Assembly (NCBI RefSeq): GCF_027489515.1
Contig: NZ_JAIXZS010000058.1
Span: 1 to 64,000 of the forward strand
DNA: 64,000 nucleotides
Direction: 5' to 3'
DNA from: Novosphingobium sp.
GTDB taxonomy: Bacteria > Pseudomonadota > Alphaproteobacteria > Sphingomonadales > Sphingomonadaceae
The stretch's first letter is position 1. Every line of letters begins with the position of its first letter. Of the stretch, positions 28,170 through 37,101 are shown piece by piece. The translations under genes and the position numbers were made by a program. The notes under the pieces were generated by a model. The model ran no database searches and had not been told where the DNA came from. It was given only the letters and a program-made list of their open reading frames with translations.

Positions 28170-28198
28170 GGCGCCGATCCTTTATCAGGACCGGCGCC
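28170..28198. other. GC-rich stem-loop between ino1 and the cytidylyltransferase gene
   Basis: GGCGCCGATCC (28170-28180) can pair with GGACCGGCGCC (28188-28198) with one mismatch around a 7-nt AT-rich loop. There is no T-run for leftward transcription, so partial attenuation or mRNA stabilisation between the two genes is more likely than full termination. Confidence 0.5.
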
Positions 28199-28222
28199 GC
28201 CAGTTTCTTCGAAGTCGGGCGC

Positions 28223-29323
28223 TTACTCTGCGGCGAGCGCCGTTTCCGAGATGTATTCATCGACCAGCTGGGCCGCGACATCGTCGTTGAACTGCTGCGG
28301 GGGATGCTTGCAGAAGTAGGCCGAAGGACCGATCAGGGCCCCGCCTTCGCCGCGCTCCAGCGCAACCTTGCAGCAGCGGATGGCATCCATCACGCAAGCC
28401 GCCGAGTTCGGGCTGTCTTCGACCGAGAGACGCAGCTCGAGGTTCATCGGGACATTGCCCCACTGCGTACCTTCAAGGCGAAGGAAGCACAGCTTGTTGT
28501 CCTTCTGCCAAGGCACATAGTCCGACGGGCCGACGTGGATGTTCTCGTCAGCGAGGCGCTGCGCGAGCATGGCCTGGACCGCTTCGGTCTTCGATTCTTT
28601 CTTGGAGCCAAGACGCTGACGATCGAGCATGTTCATGAAGTCGGTGTTGCCACCGGTGTTGAGCTGGTAGGTCTTCTCGACCGTCACGCCGCGCGCGCCG
28701 AACAGGCTCGAGAGCACGCGGTGCACAATTGTCGCACCGACCTGCGCCTTGATGTCGTCACCCACGATCGGGATGCGCTTGGCGCGGAACTTCGCTTCCC
28801 ATTCGGGCCGGCTGGCGATGAACACCGGCATGCAGTTCACGACACCGACACCCGCTTCAAGCGCGCATTCCATGTAGAACTCTGTGGCCGTTTCCGAACC
28901 AACCGGCAGGAAGTTCAGCAGGACTTCCGCGCCTGATTCACGGAGTGCGGCAACGATCGATTCGTGCGTCGCTTCGGGCGCATCGGCCAGAATGAAGCCG
29001 CGTTCGCCCATGCCGGTCATGTGGTCCGCAACGCCGTCGAGGATCTTGCCCATCATCACCTTGGCGCCGGTGGCGGGGACGTTCTCCTGGAACACGGCAG
29101 TGCAGTTCGGCGCCGCAAAGATGGCTTCGGCAATATCCTTGCCGACCTTGCGGGCATCGACGTCCACGCCCATCACGAACTCGACGTCGCCGGCGCCATA
29201 GCCGCCAATCCGCTCATGGATCAGGCCTGCGGAAGAGTTGGTGTTGCGGTAAAACTCTACACCCTGCACCAGCGAACTTGCGCAGTTGCCCACGCCGATC
29301 ACTGCGACCTTGATTGGCTTCAT
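28223..29323 (-). CDS. ino1: Inositol-phosphate synthase (myo-inositol-1/3-phosphate synthase)
   Basis: A 366-residue NAD-dependent enzyme of the compact archaeal/actinobacterial Ino1 class that cyclises glucose-6-phosphate to inositol phosphate. Rossmann motif VAVIGVGNCASSLVQG is at about 5-20; NFLPVGSETATEFYMECAL, VGDDIKAQVGATI and NTGGNTDFMNM follow, with the catalytic Lys in the ERxRxxSKKESKTEAV stretch (LGSKKESKT). AAGGGGAT precedes the start at 29323, so the N-terminal extension is rejected. Pairs with the cytidylyltransferase-like gene. Confidence 0.92.
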   Translation of the reverse strand: MKPIKVAVIGVGNCASSLVQGVEFYRNTNSSAGLIHERIGGYGAGDVEFVMGVDVDARKVGKDIAEAIFAAPNCTAVFQENVPATGAKVMMGKILDGVADHMTGMGERGFILADAPEATHESIVAALRESGAEVLLNFLPVGSETATEFYMECALEAGVGVVNCMPVFIASRPEWEAKFRAKRIPIVGDDIKAQVGATIVHRVLSSLFGARGVTVEKTYQLNTGGNTDFMNMLDRQRLGSKKESKTEAVQAMLAQRLADENIHVGPSDYVPWQKDNKLCFLRLEGTQWGNVPMNLELRLSVEDSPNSAACVMDAIRCCKVALERGEGGALIGPSAYFCKHPPQQFNDDVAAQLVDEYISETALAAE

Positions 29324-29671
29324 TGTAACCCGATCCCCTTGGACAAACGGAATGCCGTTGTAACTAAACTGCCTCACTCCACACAAAAGAGCCAGATTGC
29401 AAGGATATTTCCGCGGCGTCACGCAAGCGGCGACAAAGTGGTGGCCGACCTGTCACCCTCGGCCCTTGCTGCAAAAGCGAAACATGCCGTGCAAGCTGGC
29501 AGCGCGGGGGCGATGAGGCAGCAATTTTCATCAATGATTGCGTGACTTGGATGTTCCGATTGGCCGCCCGGTGTTATGCCGTCTTGCAACGTGGAACGCC
29601 GTCCAAGCGCTCTCCAGCTTGCCCTTGCCCCTAGTGGAAGCGCGCCAGGGAGACTGCTCTTTGGTCACGAA
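29324..29671. other. Gene-free stretch upstream of ino1
   Basis: These 348 bp between the ino1 start and the stop of the DMT transporter gene hold no frame with family-like sequence. It must contain the ino1 promoter, but I see no convincing -35/-10 pair, hairpin or operator. Base composition is slightly lower in GC than the surrounding genes. Confidence 0.6.
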
Positions 29672-30568
29672 TCAACGCGTTTCGCCCTCGCTGAGCCTTC
29701 CGAGCAAGAGTGCAGCGGCGATGAGAACCATGCCGAGCGCGTCGAGAGGCCCCATAGTCTCACCAAACGCAAGCCAGCCGACGAGGATGGAGACTGCGGG
29801 CTGGGTCAGCAGCACGACCCCGATGATGAGGGCGGAGAAATGGCGCAGCGCAAAAACGATCAGCCCCTGACCGACGACCTGGCTGCAGAACGCCAGAGCC
29901 ACGAGCGGCCACCAGACGTGCGGCCAGATCGGTTCACCCAGCCAGATCGCTATTCCGAGCATGACGGGTGCACTCGCGAGGGTAGAGGTGAACAGCAGTT
30001 CCCAACTCTCGAACCGTCCGCGCGCACCCTGAAGCAAGAGGATGTAGAAGAAGTAGAATACCCCGGCGAGGATGCAGAACAGGTCACCGATCAACGTAGC
30101 ATGATCGATCTCCATCGATCGTCCCAGCAGAATGGCGGCACCGCCTAAGGCGAGAGCGATGGCAGCGATCTCGAATGGTCTTGGCAAACGGCGGGCGGCG
30201 ACAAGGCCCCATGCCATAAGGATCAGGCTGCCCGAGTTCCCGAAGAGGGACGCATTACCGAGCCGGGTATGGGCTATGCCGATGTGCCAACTGGCCAGAT
30301 CAAGCGCAAAGGCCACGCCCGCCGTGATGATCAGCATCCATGTTGCAAGCGGCGCTGCCGGCCTTGCGCTGCCACGCTGTCGCAGAGCCAGGAGGGCAAG
30401 CAGCGGGAGCGGCAGAAAAAGGCGCCAGAAGCCGGCCGAAACCGGGCCCGAATCCGCCAGCCGCACGAACCACGGCCCCAGCGCCAGGGCAAAGTTGCCG
30501 CCCAGCAGCGCCACGAAATGCCAGGGATTGGGCGGCGTGACCTCACGCCGGTCGTCGATGCTCGTCAT
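29672..30568 (-). CDS. DMT-superfamily (EamA) transporter
   Basis: A 298-residue inner-membrane protein with about ten transmembrane helices arranged as two EamA repeats (about 18-140 and 160-290). Typical conserved parts are SAGFWRLFLPLPLLALLAL in the first half and LIGDLFCILAGVFYFFYILL and VVGQGLIVFALRHFSALIIGVVLLTQP in the second. Such carriers export metabolites or amino acids; the substrate is unknown. Divergent from the ene-reductase gene. Confidence 0.88.
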   Translation of the reverse strand: MTSIDDRREVTPPNPWHFVALLGGNFALALGPWFVRLADSGPVSAGFWRLFLPLPLLALLALRQRGSARPAAPLATWMLIITAGVAFALDLASWHIGIAHTRLGNASLFGNSGSLILMAWGLVAARRLPRPFEIAAIALALGGAAILLGRSMEIDHATLIGDLFCILAGVFYFFYILLLQGARGRFESWELLFTSTLASAPVMLGIAIWLGEPIWPHVWWPLVALAFCSQVVGQGLIVFALRHFSALIIGVVLLTQPAVSILVGWLAFGETMGPLDALGMVLIAAALLLGRLSEGETR

Positions 30569-30824
30569 GGCCCGCTATTCAACTCGCGCTTGTCATGCGG
30601 ACACCGGCATCCTAGCTGGGTTGCAAATGGAAACCCTGTCGGGCGTGACGGGGTCGGGCTATCATGTTTGTGGGGCTGACGCCGATCAGGCGATGCCTCA
30701 CTCTCGGGCATGGCCATAGAGCGCCCGCTCGTGTTTCCCAAGCCCCGCGTCTTCATGTTCCACGCGCCTAGCGCATGGTGATCAATCAGTTTGAGCATCC
30801 CTATCCCGAGAAGGAGCCCCGTTG

Positions 30825-31934
30825 ATGCACGAATCGCTGTTCCGGCCGATCCAGCTTGGTGCGATTACCGCGCCGAACCGCATCTTGATGGCTCCGCTGA
30901 CGCGGGGTCGCGCTGGCCCTGATGCCGTGCCGACCGAGATCATGCAGACCTACTACCGCCAGCGTGCGGGCGCGGGTCTCATCATTAGTGAAGCCACCGG
31001 CATCAGCCGCGAAGGCTCCGGCTGGCCGAGCGCACCGGGCATCTGGTCCGACGAGCAGGTCGAGGCATGGAAGCCTGTAACCGAGGCCGTACACGAGGCG
31101 GGCGGGCGGATCATCCTGCAGCTTTGGCACATGGGGCGGGTCGTTCATCCCTACTTCCTCGGCGGCGAACCGCCGGTCTCCGCCTCGGCAACGAAGGCGC
31201 CTGGGCATGCCCACACGCCGGAAGGCCGCAAGGAGAACGCAATTGCGCGCCCCCTCCGGCTCGACGAGATGCCGCGCGTCGTAGACGACTATGGCCGCGC
31301 TGCCGAAAACGCGAAGCGGGCCGGGTTCGATGGTGTGCAACTCCACGGTGCAAACGGCTATCTGATCGACCAGTTCCTGCGCGATTCCTCGAATCTTCGC
31401 GATGACGATTACGGTGGCAGCCCGGAGAACCGCGTGCGGTTGATGCGCGAGGTCATGGAGCGTCTTGTCGCGATCTGGGGCGCCGATCGCGTGTCCATCC
31501 GGCTCTCTCCCAACGGTGAGAGCCAGGGTGTTGACGACAGCGACCCCGCAACCCTGTTTGCCGAAGCGGCACGCGTGCTCGAAGCGCTTAAAGTTGCCTT
31601 CATCGAGCTGCGCCAGCCTGGGCCGGACGGCACCTTTGGCGCGACGACCGTTCCGCCGCAGGACCATGTCTTCCGCGCGCACTACACCGGGCCACTGGTG
31701 CTCAACAGCGACTACACGCCCGAAAGCGCGGCCGCCGATGTGGGGTCTGGCCGCGCGGACGCTGTCAGCTTTGGCAGGCCCTATATCTCCAATCCCGATC
31801 TCGTCGATCGCATCCGGATCAGTGCAGAGCTCGCACCCAATGTCGGCGTGCCGCAGACATGGTATTTCCCAGGTGAGGCCGGATATATCGATTATCCGAC
31901 GCTCGCCGAGGAACGTGCACGCGCTACAGCGTGA
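30825..31934 (+). CDS. Old yellow enzyme family alkene reductase
   Basis: A 369-residue FMN TIM barrel that reduces activated C=C bonds (and often nitro compounds) with NAD(P)H. The start region LFRPIQLGAITAPNRILMAPLTR, the substrate-anion-binding H-x2-N pair in LHGANGYLIDQFLRD, the DDYGGSPENRVRL motif and the FMN phosphate site in FGRPYISNPDLV are all present. AAGGAG about 10 nt upstream favours ATG 30825 over TTG 30822. It may share a transcript with the CitE-like gene 38 bp downstream. Confidence 0.93.
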   Translation: MHESLFRPIQLGAITAPNRILMAPLTRGRAGPDAVPTEIMQTYYRQRAGAGLIISEATGISREGSGWPSAPGIWSDEQVEAWKPVTEAVHEAGGRIILQLWHMGRVVHPYFLGGEPPVSASATKAPGHAHTPEGRKENAIARPLRLDEMPRVVDDYGRAAENAKRAGFDGVQLHGANGYLIDQFLRDSSNLRDDDYGGSPENRVRLMREVMERLVAIWGADRVSIRLSPNGESQGVDDSDPATLFAEAARVLEALKVAFIELRQPGPDGTFGATTVPPQDHVFRAHYTGPLVLNSDYTPESAAADVGSGRADAVSFGRPYISNPDLVDRIRISAELAPNVGVPQTWYFPGEAGYIDYPTLAEERARATA

Positions 31935-31972
31935 CCGCGCGGCGCTGCACCAGGAGATAATAGGAGCAAGAC

Positions 31973-32857
31973 ATGCGCACGGTTCCGCGATCCTGGCTCT
32001 TTGTCCCGGGCGATAGCGAGAAGAAACTGCTCAAGACGCCAGAGACGGGCGCGCATGCGCTGATCGTCGATCTGGAGGATGCGGTCGCCCTGTCCGTAAA
32101 GCCGGCTGCGCGCCGGATGACGCGCGACTGGCTGGAGGCCCACAAGCGCCAGATCACGATGCGCAAGCAGGCGCGCTGGGTGCGCATCAATGCCGTTGAA
32201 ACGGGGCTGTGGCGGGAAGACCTCGCGGCGGTGATGCCCGGAGCTCCGGAGGGCATCATGCTGCCCAAGGCAGAAGGGCCTGAACAGATCCGGCAGGTGG
32301 CGGCGGAAATCTATGAGCTTGAGCAGCGCCACGGCATTCCCAATGGCCAGACCCGGCTGCTACCCCTCGTGAGCGAAACGCCGCGGGCGGCCCTCACCAT
32401 TCCAGCCTACATGGATGCTTCGATGCCCCGGCTGGCCGGCCTGACGTGGGGCGCCGAGGACCTTTCCGCCGAGCTTGGGGCGGCGCGCAAGCGCGATGAT
32501 GATGGCCAGTGGACAGATGCTTTTTGTTTCGTCCGAGCGCAGACATTGCTCGTTGCGCACGCCCGAGGCGTTTGGGCGATCGATACCCTTTATGCCGACT
32601 TCAGGGACGTCGAGGGTACGAGGCGGGCGGCACAGGCGGCACGGGCTGATGGCTTTTCGGGCATGCTGGCCATACATCCCACGCAAGTGCCGCTGATCAA
32701 CGCTGCTTTTACCCCAAGCGAGGATGAACTTGCCGCCGCGCGTGCCATCGTCGATGCGTTCGCGGCAAACCCCGGGGTCGGGGCGATCCAGCTCAATGGG
32801 CGGATGCTGGATCAGCCGCATTTGCGCCAGGCAAAGGCGCTACTCGGAATGGAATAG
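31973..32857 (+). CDS. HpcH/HpaI-type CoA-ester lyase (CitE-like)
   Basis: A 294-residue TIM barrel of the citrate-lyase beta-subunit/malyl-CoA lyase group. It begins RSWLFVPGDSEKKLLK and carries VDLEDAV with the metal-binding acids, MLPKAEG, LVSETPRA, LTWGAEDLSAELG and GMLAIHPTQV. No CitD or CitF is nearby, so it is more likely a stand-alone lyase or thioesterase such as an L-malyl/beta-methylmalyl-CoA enzyme than part of citrate lyase. AGGAG occurs just upstream (ATAATAGGAGCAAGACATG). Confidence 0.88.
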   Translation: MRTVPRSWLFVPGDSEKKLLKTPETGAHALIVDLEDAVALSVKPAARRMTRDWLEAHKRQITMRKQARWVRINAVETGLWREDLAAVMPGAPEGIMLPKAEGPEQIRQVAAEIYELEQRHGIPNGQTRLLPLVSETPRAALTIPAYMDASMPRLAGLTWGAEDLSAELGAARKRDDDGQWTDAFCFVRAQTLLVAHARGVWAIDTLYADFRDVEGTRRAAQAARADGFSGMLAIHPTQVPLINAAFTPSEDELAAARAIVDAFAANPGVGAIQLNGRMLDQPHLRQAKALLGME

Positions 32858-32869
32858 CCCGGCGGGATG

Positions 32870-33211
32870 CTAGGGTACGGCCAGCTTGGCGCTGGCGGCT
32901 GGCTTTGGCCGGTTTGACGCCTCACCTGCGGGCGTGGCTTCGGCAGGCGCGGCAGGATCACTGGCAGCTTCGGAAGCATCGGCAGCCGTGCTTGCGTCCG
33001 GCCGTGCAGCAGCGCTGTGTGCGGCGGGAGCCAATGGTGCAAGGGCCTGCGACCGATCGGTTTCAAGCATAGCGTCGCTGACGGTGCCCGGCAGTACCTC
33101 GCCGCTGGCGGTCGGGCCCGCCTGCGGAGCCGAAGACTTGCCGCAGGCGCCAAGGAGCAGGACCGGCGCCAGCACGACAACAAGCGAAGGTGAGAACAGC
33201 AGTCTGGTCAT
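32870..33211 (-). CDS. Small Ala/Pro-rich lipoprotein
   Basis: A 113-residue protein with a lipoprotein signal: hydrophobic [15 protein letters not shown] with lipobox LGAC (C23). After the Cys comes a short conserved-looking segment ([26 protein letters not shown]) and then a low-complexity Ala/Pro/Ser/Glu tail. Anchoring to a cell envelope membrane is predicted. Its ATG overlaps the lipB stop by 4 nt. No function known. Confidence 0.68.
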   Translation of the reverse strand: MTRLLFSPSLVVVLAPVLLLGACGKSSAPQAGPTASGEVLPGTVSDAMLETDRSQALAPLAPAAHSAAARPDASTAADASEAASDPAAPAEATPAGEASNRPKPAASAKLAVP

Positions 33212-33891
33212 GAAAGGTCCTTATCGCCAAAGTCTTGCGCCCCACGCGGTTCAAGGCGGGCAAGGAAGGCTTCAGTCCTTGCCAGCAATGCCCGATCCCA
33301 CTCCTCCGGCGCGACCGCAATGCCGAGTGCGGCGAGGCTGGTGACGCCATAATCCTCGATGCCGCAGGGCACAATTCCGCCGAAATGCGTCAGATCCGGT
33401 GCAAGATTCACCGAAAAGCCGTGCATCGTTACCCACCGGCGAATGCGGATCCCGATCGCGCCGATCTTGGCCTCCCCGCCGTCAGCGCCGCGAGTCCAGA
33501 TTCCAACGCGCCCTTCGGCCCGCCACGCGTTGACGCCGAAATCACCCAACGTCTCGATCACCCAACCTTCGACGGCATGGACAAACCCGCGCACGTCGCG
33601 CGCGCGCTTGCCTAGATCGAGGACCAGATAGCCGACGCGCTGGCCGGGGCCGTGATAGGTATAGCGCCCGCCGCGTCCGGCCTCCACGACATCAAAGCGA
33701 GGATCGAGCAGTTCGTCAGCCGCTGCGCTGGTTCCGGCTGTATAGACCGGCGGGTGCTCAAGCAGCCAAACGAGCTCCCGCGCCGTGCCTTCATGCACGG
33801 CTGCGTTGCGGGCCGTCATTTCATCGAGGGCCTCGCGATACGGTATCAGGTCATGAGCCTGTCTTATCTCTATCTGATCCGGAACCTGCAT
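33208..33891 (-). CDS. lipB: Lipoyl(octanoyl) transferase
   Basis: LipB (227 residues) moves octanoate from acyl carrier protein to lipoyl domains. Family motifs [21 protein letters not shown], the catalytic Lys in AKIGAIGIR and the catalytic Cys in [16 protein letters not shown] are present. The start [10 protein letters not shown] at 33891 is preferred; the longer version lacks conservation. The ribosome-binding site is weak. Coupled to the lipoprotein gene downstream; divergent from the next membrane-protein gene. Confidence 0.95.
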   Translation of the reverse strand: MQVPDQIEIRQAHDLIPYREALDEMTARNAAVHEGTARELVWLLEHPPVYTAGTSAAADELLDPRFDVVEAGRGGRYTYHGPGQRVGYLVLDLGKRARDVRGFVHAVEGWVIETLGDFGVNAWRAEGRVGIWTRGADGGEAKIGAIGIRIRRWVTMHGFSVNLAPDLTHFGGIVPCGIEDYGVTSLAALGIAVAPEEWDRALLARTEAFLARLEPRGAQDFGDKDLS

Positions 33892-34004
33892 GGTCCATGC
33901 GCATGAACGCGTGCCTTCTTGCTGGCAAGACCCGGAGGTTGATTGCACTACGGCAAGGGGTGCGCATCCCTTTCGGTCCTGCTAGGGCTGCGAGCGAAAG
34001 GGAC

Positions 34005-34817
34005 ATGACCGGCGTGACGACTTTGGACAGCAGTGCGGCTTGGGCAAGTGCCACGCGGATGGTTGCTGCCAACCGCGATCTGCTCATGGCAATAGCAGGA
34101 GTGTTCTATGTGCTCCCGGGCCTCGCCGGCGCCGTGTTCGTGCCGTCACCAGCAATGACTCCTGACATGACCGAGGCACAAGTGCTTGCGGTGATGCAGG
34201 ATTATTATGCCAGTTCCCTGCCTGCCCTGTTGATCCTCTCGCTGTTTCCCATGGCCGGTATGCTGACAATGCTCGTGGCCATGCTTGATACGGCAAGGCC
34301 AACAGTTGCGCAGGCGATCCGGCACAGTCTGCGCGCTCTGCCCTCCTATTTCGCTGCCCAGCTGCTGATCGCGCTGGCCATCCTGCCTGTTTCGATGGCC
34401 CTCGCAAGCGTGCTTGCCTTGCTCTTGCCGGATGACCGGCTCGCGGTCTCGGTCGCGCTGGGCCTGCTGCTCTATCCGATCATGCGCACGATGCTGGTCG
34501 GGCCCGTCGTCGCGGGTAAGGGCGTGCGGAATCCCGTTGCTGCGATACGGGAGAGCATCCGGCTCACACGGCGCAATGCCGGGCGGATTCTCCTGTTCAT
34601 TGGTCTCGCCGCGTTTGTGTTTCTGGTCGTGTACGGCCTTGTCATGATGTTCGTTGGCGTGGTGCTTGTGCTGATGTTCAAAGGCGAGCCCCAGCGTTTG
34701 CTGGGCGAAGGCGTGGCGGGCGTGCTACTGGCCATCGGCTACACCTACTTTGTGGCCATGCTCGCGGCCATTTACAGCCAACTTGCCAGCGATATGGCTG
34801 GCCCCGAAGGCCGGTGA
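34005..34817 (+). CDS. Multi-spanning membrane protein, GDPD-membrane-domain-like
   Basis: A 270-residue membrane protein with about six helices (ANRDLLMAIAGVFYVLPGLAGAVFV; LPALLILSLFPMAGMLTMLVAM; LLIALAILPVSMALASVLALL; the AGRILLFIGLAAFVFLVVYGLVMMFVGVVLVLM pair; VAGVLLAIGYTYFVAMLAAIYSQLA). The layout, with RESIRLTRRNAGRIL before a long hydrophobic pair, resembles the membrane domain seen in glycerophosphodiesterase-associated proteins; no catalytic domain is attached. GAAAGG precedes ATG 34005. Its stop overlaps the GTG of the MFS gene by 4 nt. Confidence 0.65.
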   Translation: MTGVTTLDSSAAWASATRMVAANRDLLMAIAGVFYVLPGLAGAVFVPSPAMTPDMTEAQVLAVMQDYYASSLPALLILSLFPMAGMLTMLVAMLDTARPTVAQAIRHSLRALPSYFAAQLLIALAILPVSMALASVLALLLPDDRLAVSVALGLLLYPIMRTMLVGPVVAGKGVRNPVAAIRESIRLTRRNAGRILLFIGLAAFVFLVVYGLVMMFVGVVLVLMFKGEPQRLLGEGVAGVLLAIGYTYFVAMLAAIYSQLASDMAGPEGR

Positions 34818-36160
34818 CCCGGGTGGACGAGACTGACGTGCAGCTGCCGCGCAGCCGCATGGCGCTGCTGTTCATGGTCATGCTGGTCACGGCCGCCGGC
34901 AATACCGCGATGCAGTCGGTGATGCCCTCGATCGGCACGCACCTCCAGATCGCCGATGTCTGGGTGAGCCTGGCCTACAGCTGGTCGGCCCTGCTGTGGA
35001 TGTTGCTTGCGCCGTTCTGGGCCCGCCGCTCCGATCGGCGGGGGCGCAAGGCGATGATGGCGTTGGGTCTTGTCGGCTTCGCGGTCTCTTTCGCTTTGTG
35101 CGGAGCGGCCCTCTACGCGGGGCTCAAGGGCAGCATAAGCGGTCTCACCGCCATTCTCCTGTTCGCTGCGGCACGCTCACTTTACGGCGGCTTCGGTTCG
35201 GCTGCGCCGCCTGCCGTGCAGGCTTATGTCGCCAGCCGGACAAGCCGCGCAGAGCGCACGCAAGCGCTGTCGATGGTTTCGTCGAGCTTCGGACTGGGGA
35301 CCGTGCTGGGGCCGGCACTTGCCCCGTTGCTGATCCTGCCCGGTATTGGCCTGATTGGACCATTCGCGGCTTTCACGCTGGCCGCAGTGATTGTTCTCGT
35401 TCTGCTGCGGCTGCGACTACCGGACGATGATCCGCGATTTGCCGGCCGCGGCGAAATTCTCGGGGAGCCGATGAGCGCTTCCTCAAGCCCGCGGATGGGC
35501 AAAGTGGGCGACGAGGCAGGCGACCGTCTGCATGGCGATCTCGAACTCGATGGCCATTCGGACGATTCGAAAGCCGGTAGATTGCGCTGGGGTGATCCGC
35601 GTTTGCGGGCCTGGCTCGCGGCTGGAACATTGGGCGGTCAGGCGCAGTCGATTCTGCTTGGCGTGATCGGCTTTCTGCTGCTCGACCGACTTGGCCTTCG
35701 GCATCAGCCCGATGCGGCAGCGGGGCCAATCGGTCTTGTCCTGATGTGCGGCGCGGTCGCCACCCTGCTGGCACAGTGGGGCCTGATCCCCATGATGAAG
35801 CTTGGGCCCCGCACGTCGACGCTGTGGGGAATGGGCCTCGTAGCCGTTGGCACCCTTTGTATGGCAACGGGCCGCGATCTTCATGCCATCGCCACCGGCT
35901 TTGCCATCTGCTCGCTGGGTTTCGGTTTGTTTCGCCCGGGCTTTACCTCCGGCGCGAGCCTTGCGGTAACTCCGGCCGAACAGGGTCAGTCAGCAGGGAT
36001 CGTCGCCGCGGTGAATGGTTCGGCCTACATTATTTCGCCGGCGATTGGCGTGTGGCTCTACAATCACTCGAGCTGGCTGGCATGGGGTGTGGTCGAGCTG
36101 CTTGCGCTGACCGTCATTCTGGTTTGCCTGTTCGGTATGCGCCGCGATGCCGCAACCTGA
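34814..36160 (+). CDS. MFS transporter
   Basis: A 448-residue major facilitator protein with twelve predicted helices and the loop 2-3 signature in ARRSDRRGRKAMM. The central loop (about 210-260) is long and charged. GTG start at 34814, overlapping the preceding stop (GTGA). The second half contains GFGLFRPGFTSGASLAVTPAEQG, as in drug/metabolite efflux carriers of the DHA group; the substrate is not predictable. Converges with the CDP-alcohol phosphotransferase gene, 5 bp between stops. Confidence 0.88.
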   Translation: MTRVDETDVQLPRSRMALLFMVMLVTAAGNTAMQSVMPSIGTHLQIADVWVSLAYSWSALLWMLLAPFWARRSDRRGRKAMMALGLVGFAVSFALCGAALYAGLKGSISGLTAILLFAAARSLYGGFGSAAPPAVQAYVASRTSRAERTQALSMVSSSFGLGTVLGPALAPLLILPGIGLIGPFAAFTLAAVIVLVLLRLRLPDDDPRFAGRGEILGEPMSASSSPRMGKVGDEAGDRLHGDLELDGHSDDSKAGRLRWGDPRLRAWLAAGTLGGQAQSILLGVIGFLLLDRLGLRHQPDAAAGPIGLVLMCGAVATLLAQWGLIPMMKLGPRTSTLWGMGLVAVGTLCMATGRDLHAIATGFAICSLGFGLFRPGFTSGASLAVTPAEQGQSAGIVAAVNGSAYIISPAIGVWLYNHSSWLAWGVVELLALTVILVCLFGMRRDAAT

Positions 36161-36165
36161 TGCCG

Positions 36166-37086
36166 CTATGGCAGATTGAGACGGGCAACTACGCGCCCTG
36201 CTGCCGCATCGTGGAGCCGCACCGACAGCATCAGCATGAGGTTGAGCACGATCGACAAGTACATGAAGTACCACAGCGGACTGCCGACGATCATCGAGAA
36301 ACCCAGCAGGATCGCCCGCGGATTAGGCCCAAGATAGCGCAGCATTACGAGCAAAGGCCGCTGTTCGCGCTGAACTTCGGCGCGAATGCGAGCAAGGAGT
36401 GCCGGATCGCTCGCCATGGCGCCGGTTACTGCAGCATCGATGCGCAGGGCATTCGGGCTCATGCCCGCAGCAAGGCGCAAGTAACCGGCCACGACCACCC
36501 GTAGCAGAATTCCGAAGCCGCCCTTGTCGCTGAACAGGGCCTTCCCATTGCTGCTCGAGTTGTGGAGCCACGGCGTTCCGTAGGTCCAGTGCTGGTAGAA
36601 CCGCCGCTGCACTTCGACATGGTTTGCCTGAACAATGTGGCTGGCACCAGCGGCAAGGGTCCAGAACCACGCCCAGCCTGCGCCGAAGGTGCGGGTTAGA
36701 ACGAAAGCCAGCAGCACATAGAGCACGATATGGCTGACATAGTCGCAGATGCCGTCCACTAGTTCGCCAAGCGGGCTGGTGCGTCCCGTGATGCGGGCCA
36801 GGTCTCCGTCCGCGCCGTCCACAACATGCCACGACATGTGCAGCAGCAAGCCCAGCAGCGCCCAGATCGGCCCGGATGTGCTCCAGTAGACTATGCCTGC
36901 GGCCACAACCATCAGTCCGCCAAACACGGAGACCATGTTGGGGGTTATTGGCGTTGGCGCAAGCAACCGGGCAAGCTGCCAGGCGAGTGGATGATACAGG
37001 TAGTGGTTGAGCGCGTCCTGCATCTCCCGCGCCCTTGCCGGGCGTTTCACGGGCGCGGGCCGGGATGGCGACGGTGAAGAGCTCAT
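36166..37086 (-). CDS. CDP-alcohol phosphotransferase
   Basis: A 306-residue membrane enzyme with a basic, Pro/Ser-rich N-terminus and about six helices. The full family motif DG-x2-AR-x8-G-x3-D-x3-D is present (D93, G94, A97, R98, G107, D111, D115), so it should transfer a phospho-alcohol from a CDP-linked donor. The C-terminal half is longer than in PgsA/PssA. It follows nadA by 15 bp on the same strand. With ino1 and the cytidylyltransferase-like gene 7-9 kb away, CDP-inositol is a possible donor; a normal CDP-diacylglycerol reaction is the alternative. Confidence 0.85.
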   Translation of the reverse strand: MSSSPSPSRPAPVKRPARAREMQDALNHYLYHPLAWQLARLLAPTPITPNMVSVFGGLMVVAAGIVYWSTSGPIWALLGLLLHMSWHVVDGADGDLARITGRTSPLGELVDGICDYVSHIVLYVLLAFVLTRTFGAGWAWFWTLAAGASHIVQANHVEVQRRFYQHWTYGTPWLHNSSSNGKALFSDKGGFGILLRVVVAGYLRLAAGMSPNALRIDAAVTGAMASDPALLARIRAEVQREQRPLLVMLRYLGPNPRAILLGFSMIVGSPLWYFMYLSIVLNLMLMLSVRLHDAAAGRVVARLNLP

Positions 37087-37101
37087 GCCTTGCCTGCAGC
37101 C

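Noticed and set aside
31973..32857. Citrate lyase beta subunit in a citrate fermentation cluster
   Set aside because: citD, citF, citC and citX are absent nearby; a stand-alone CoA-ester lyase is the better call.
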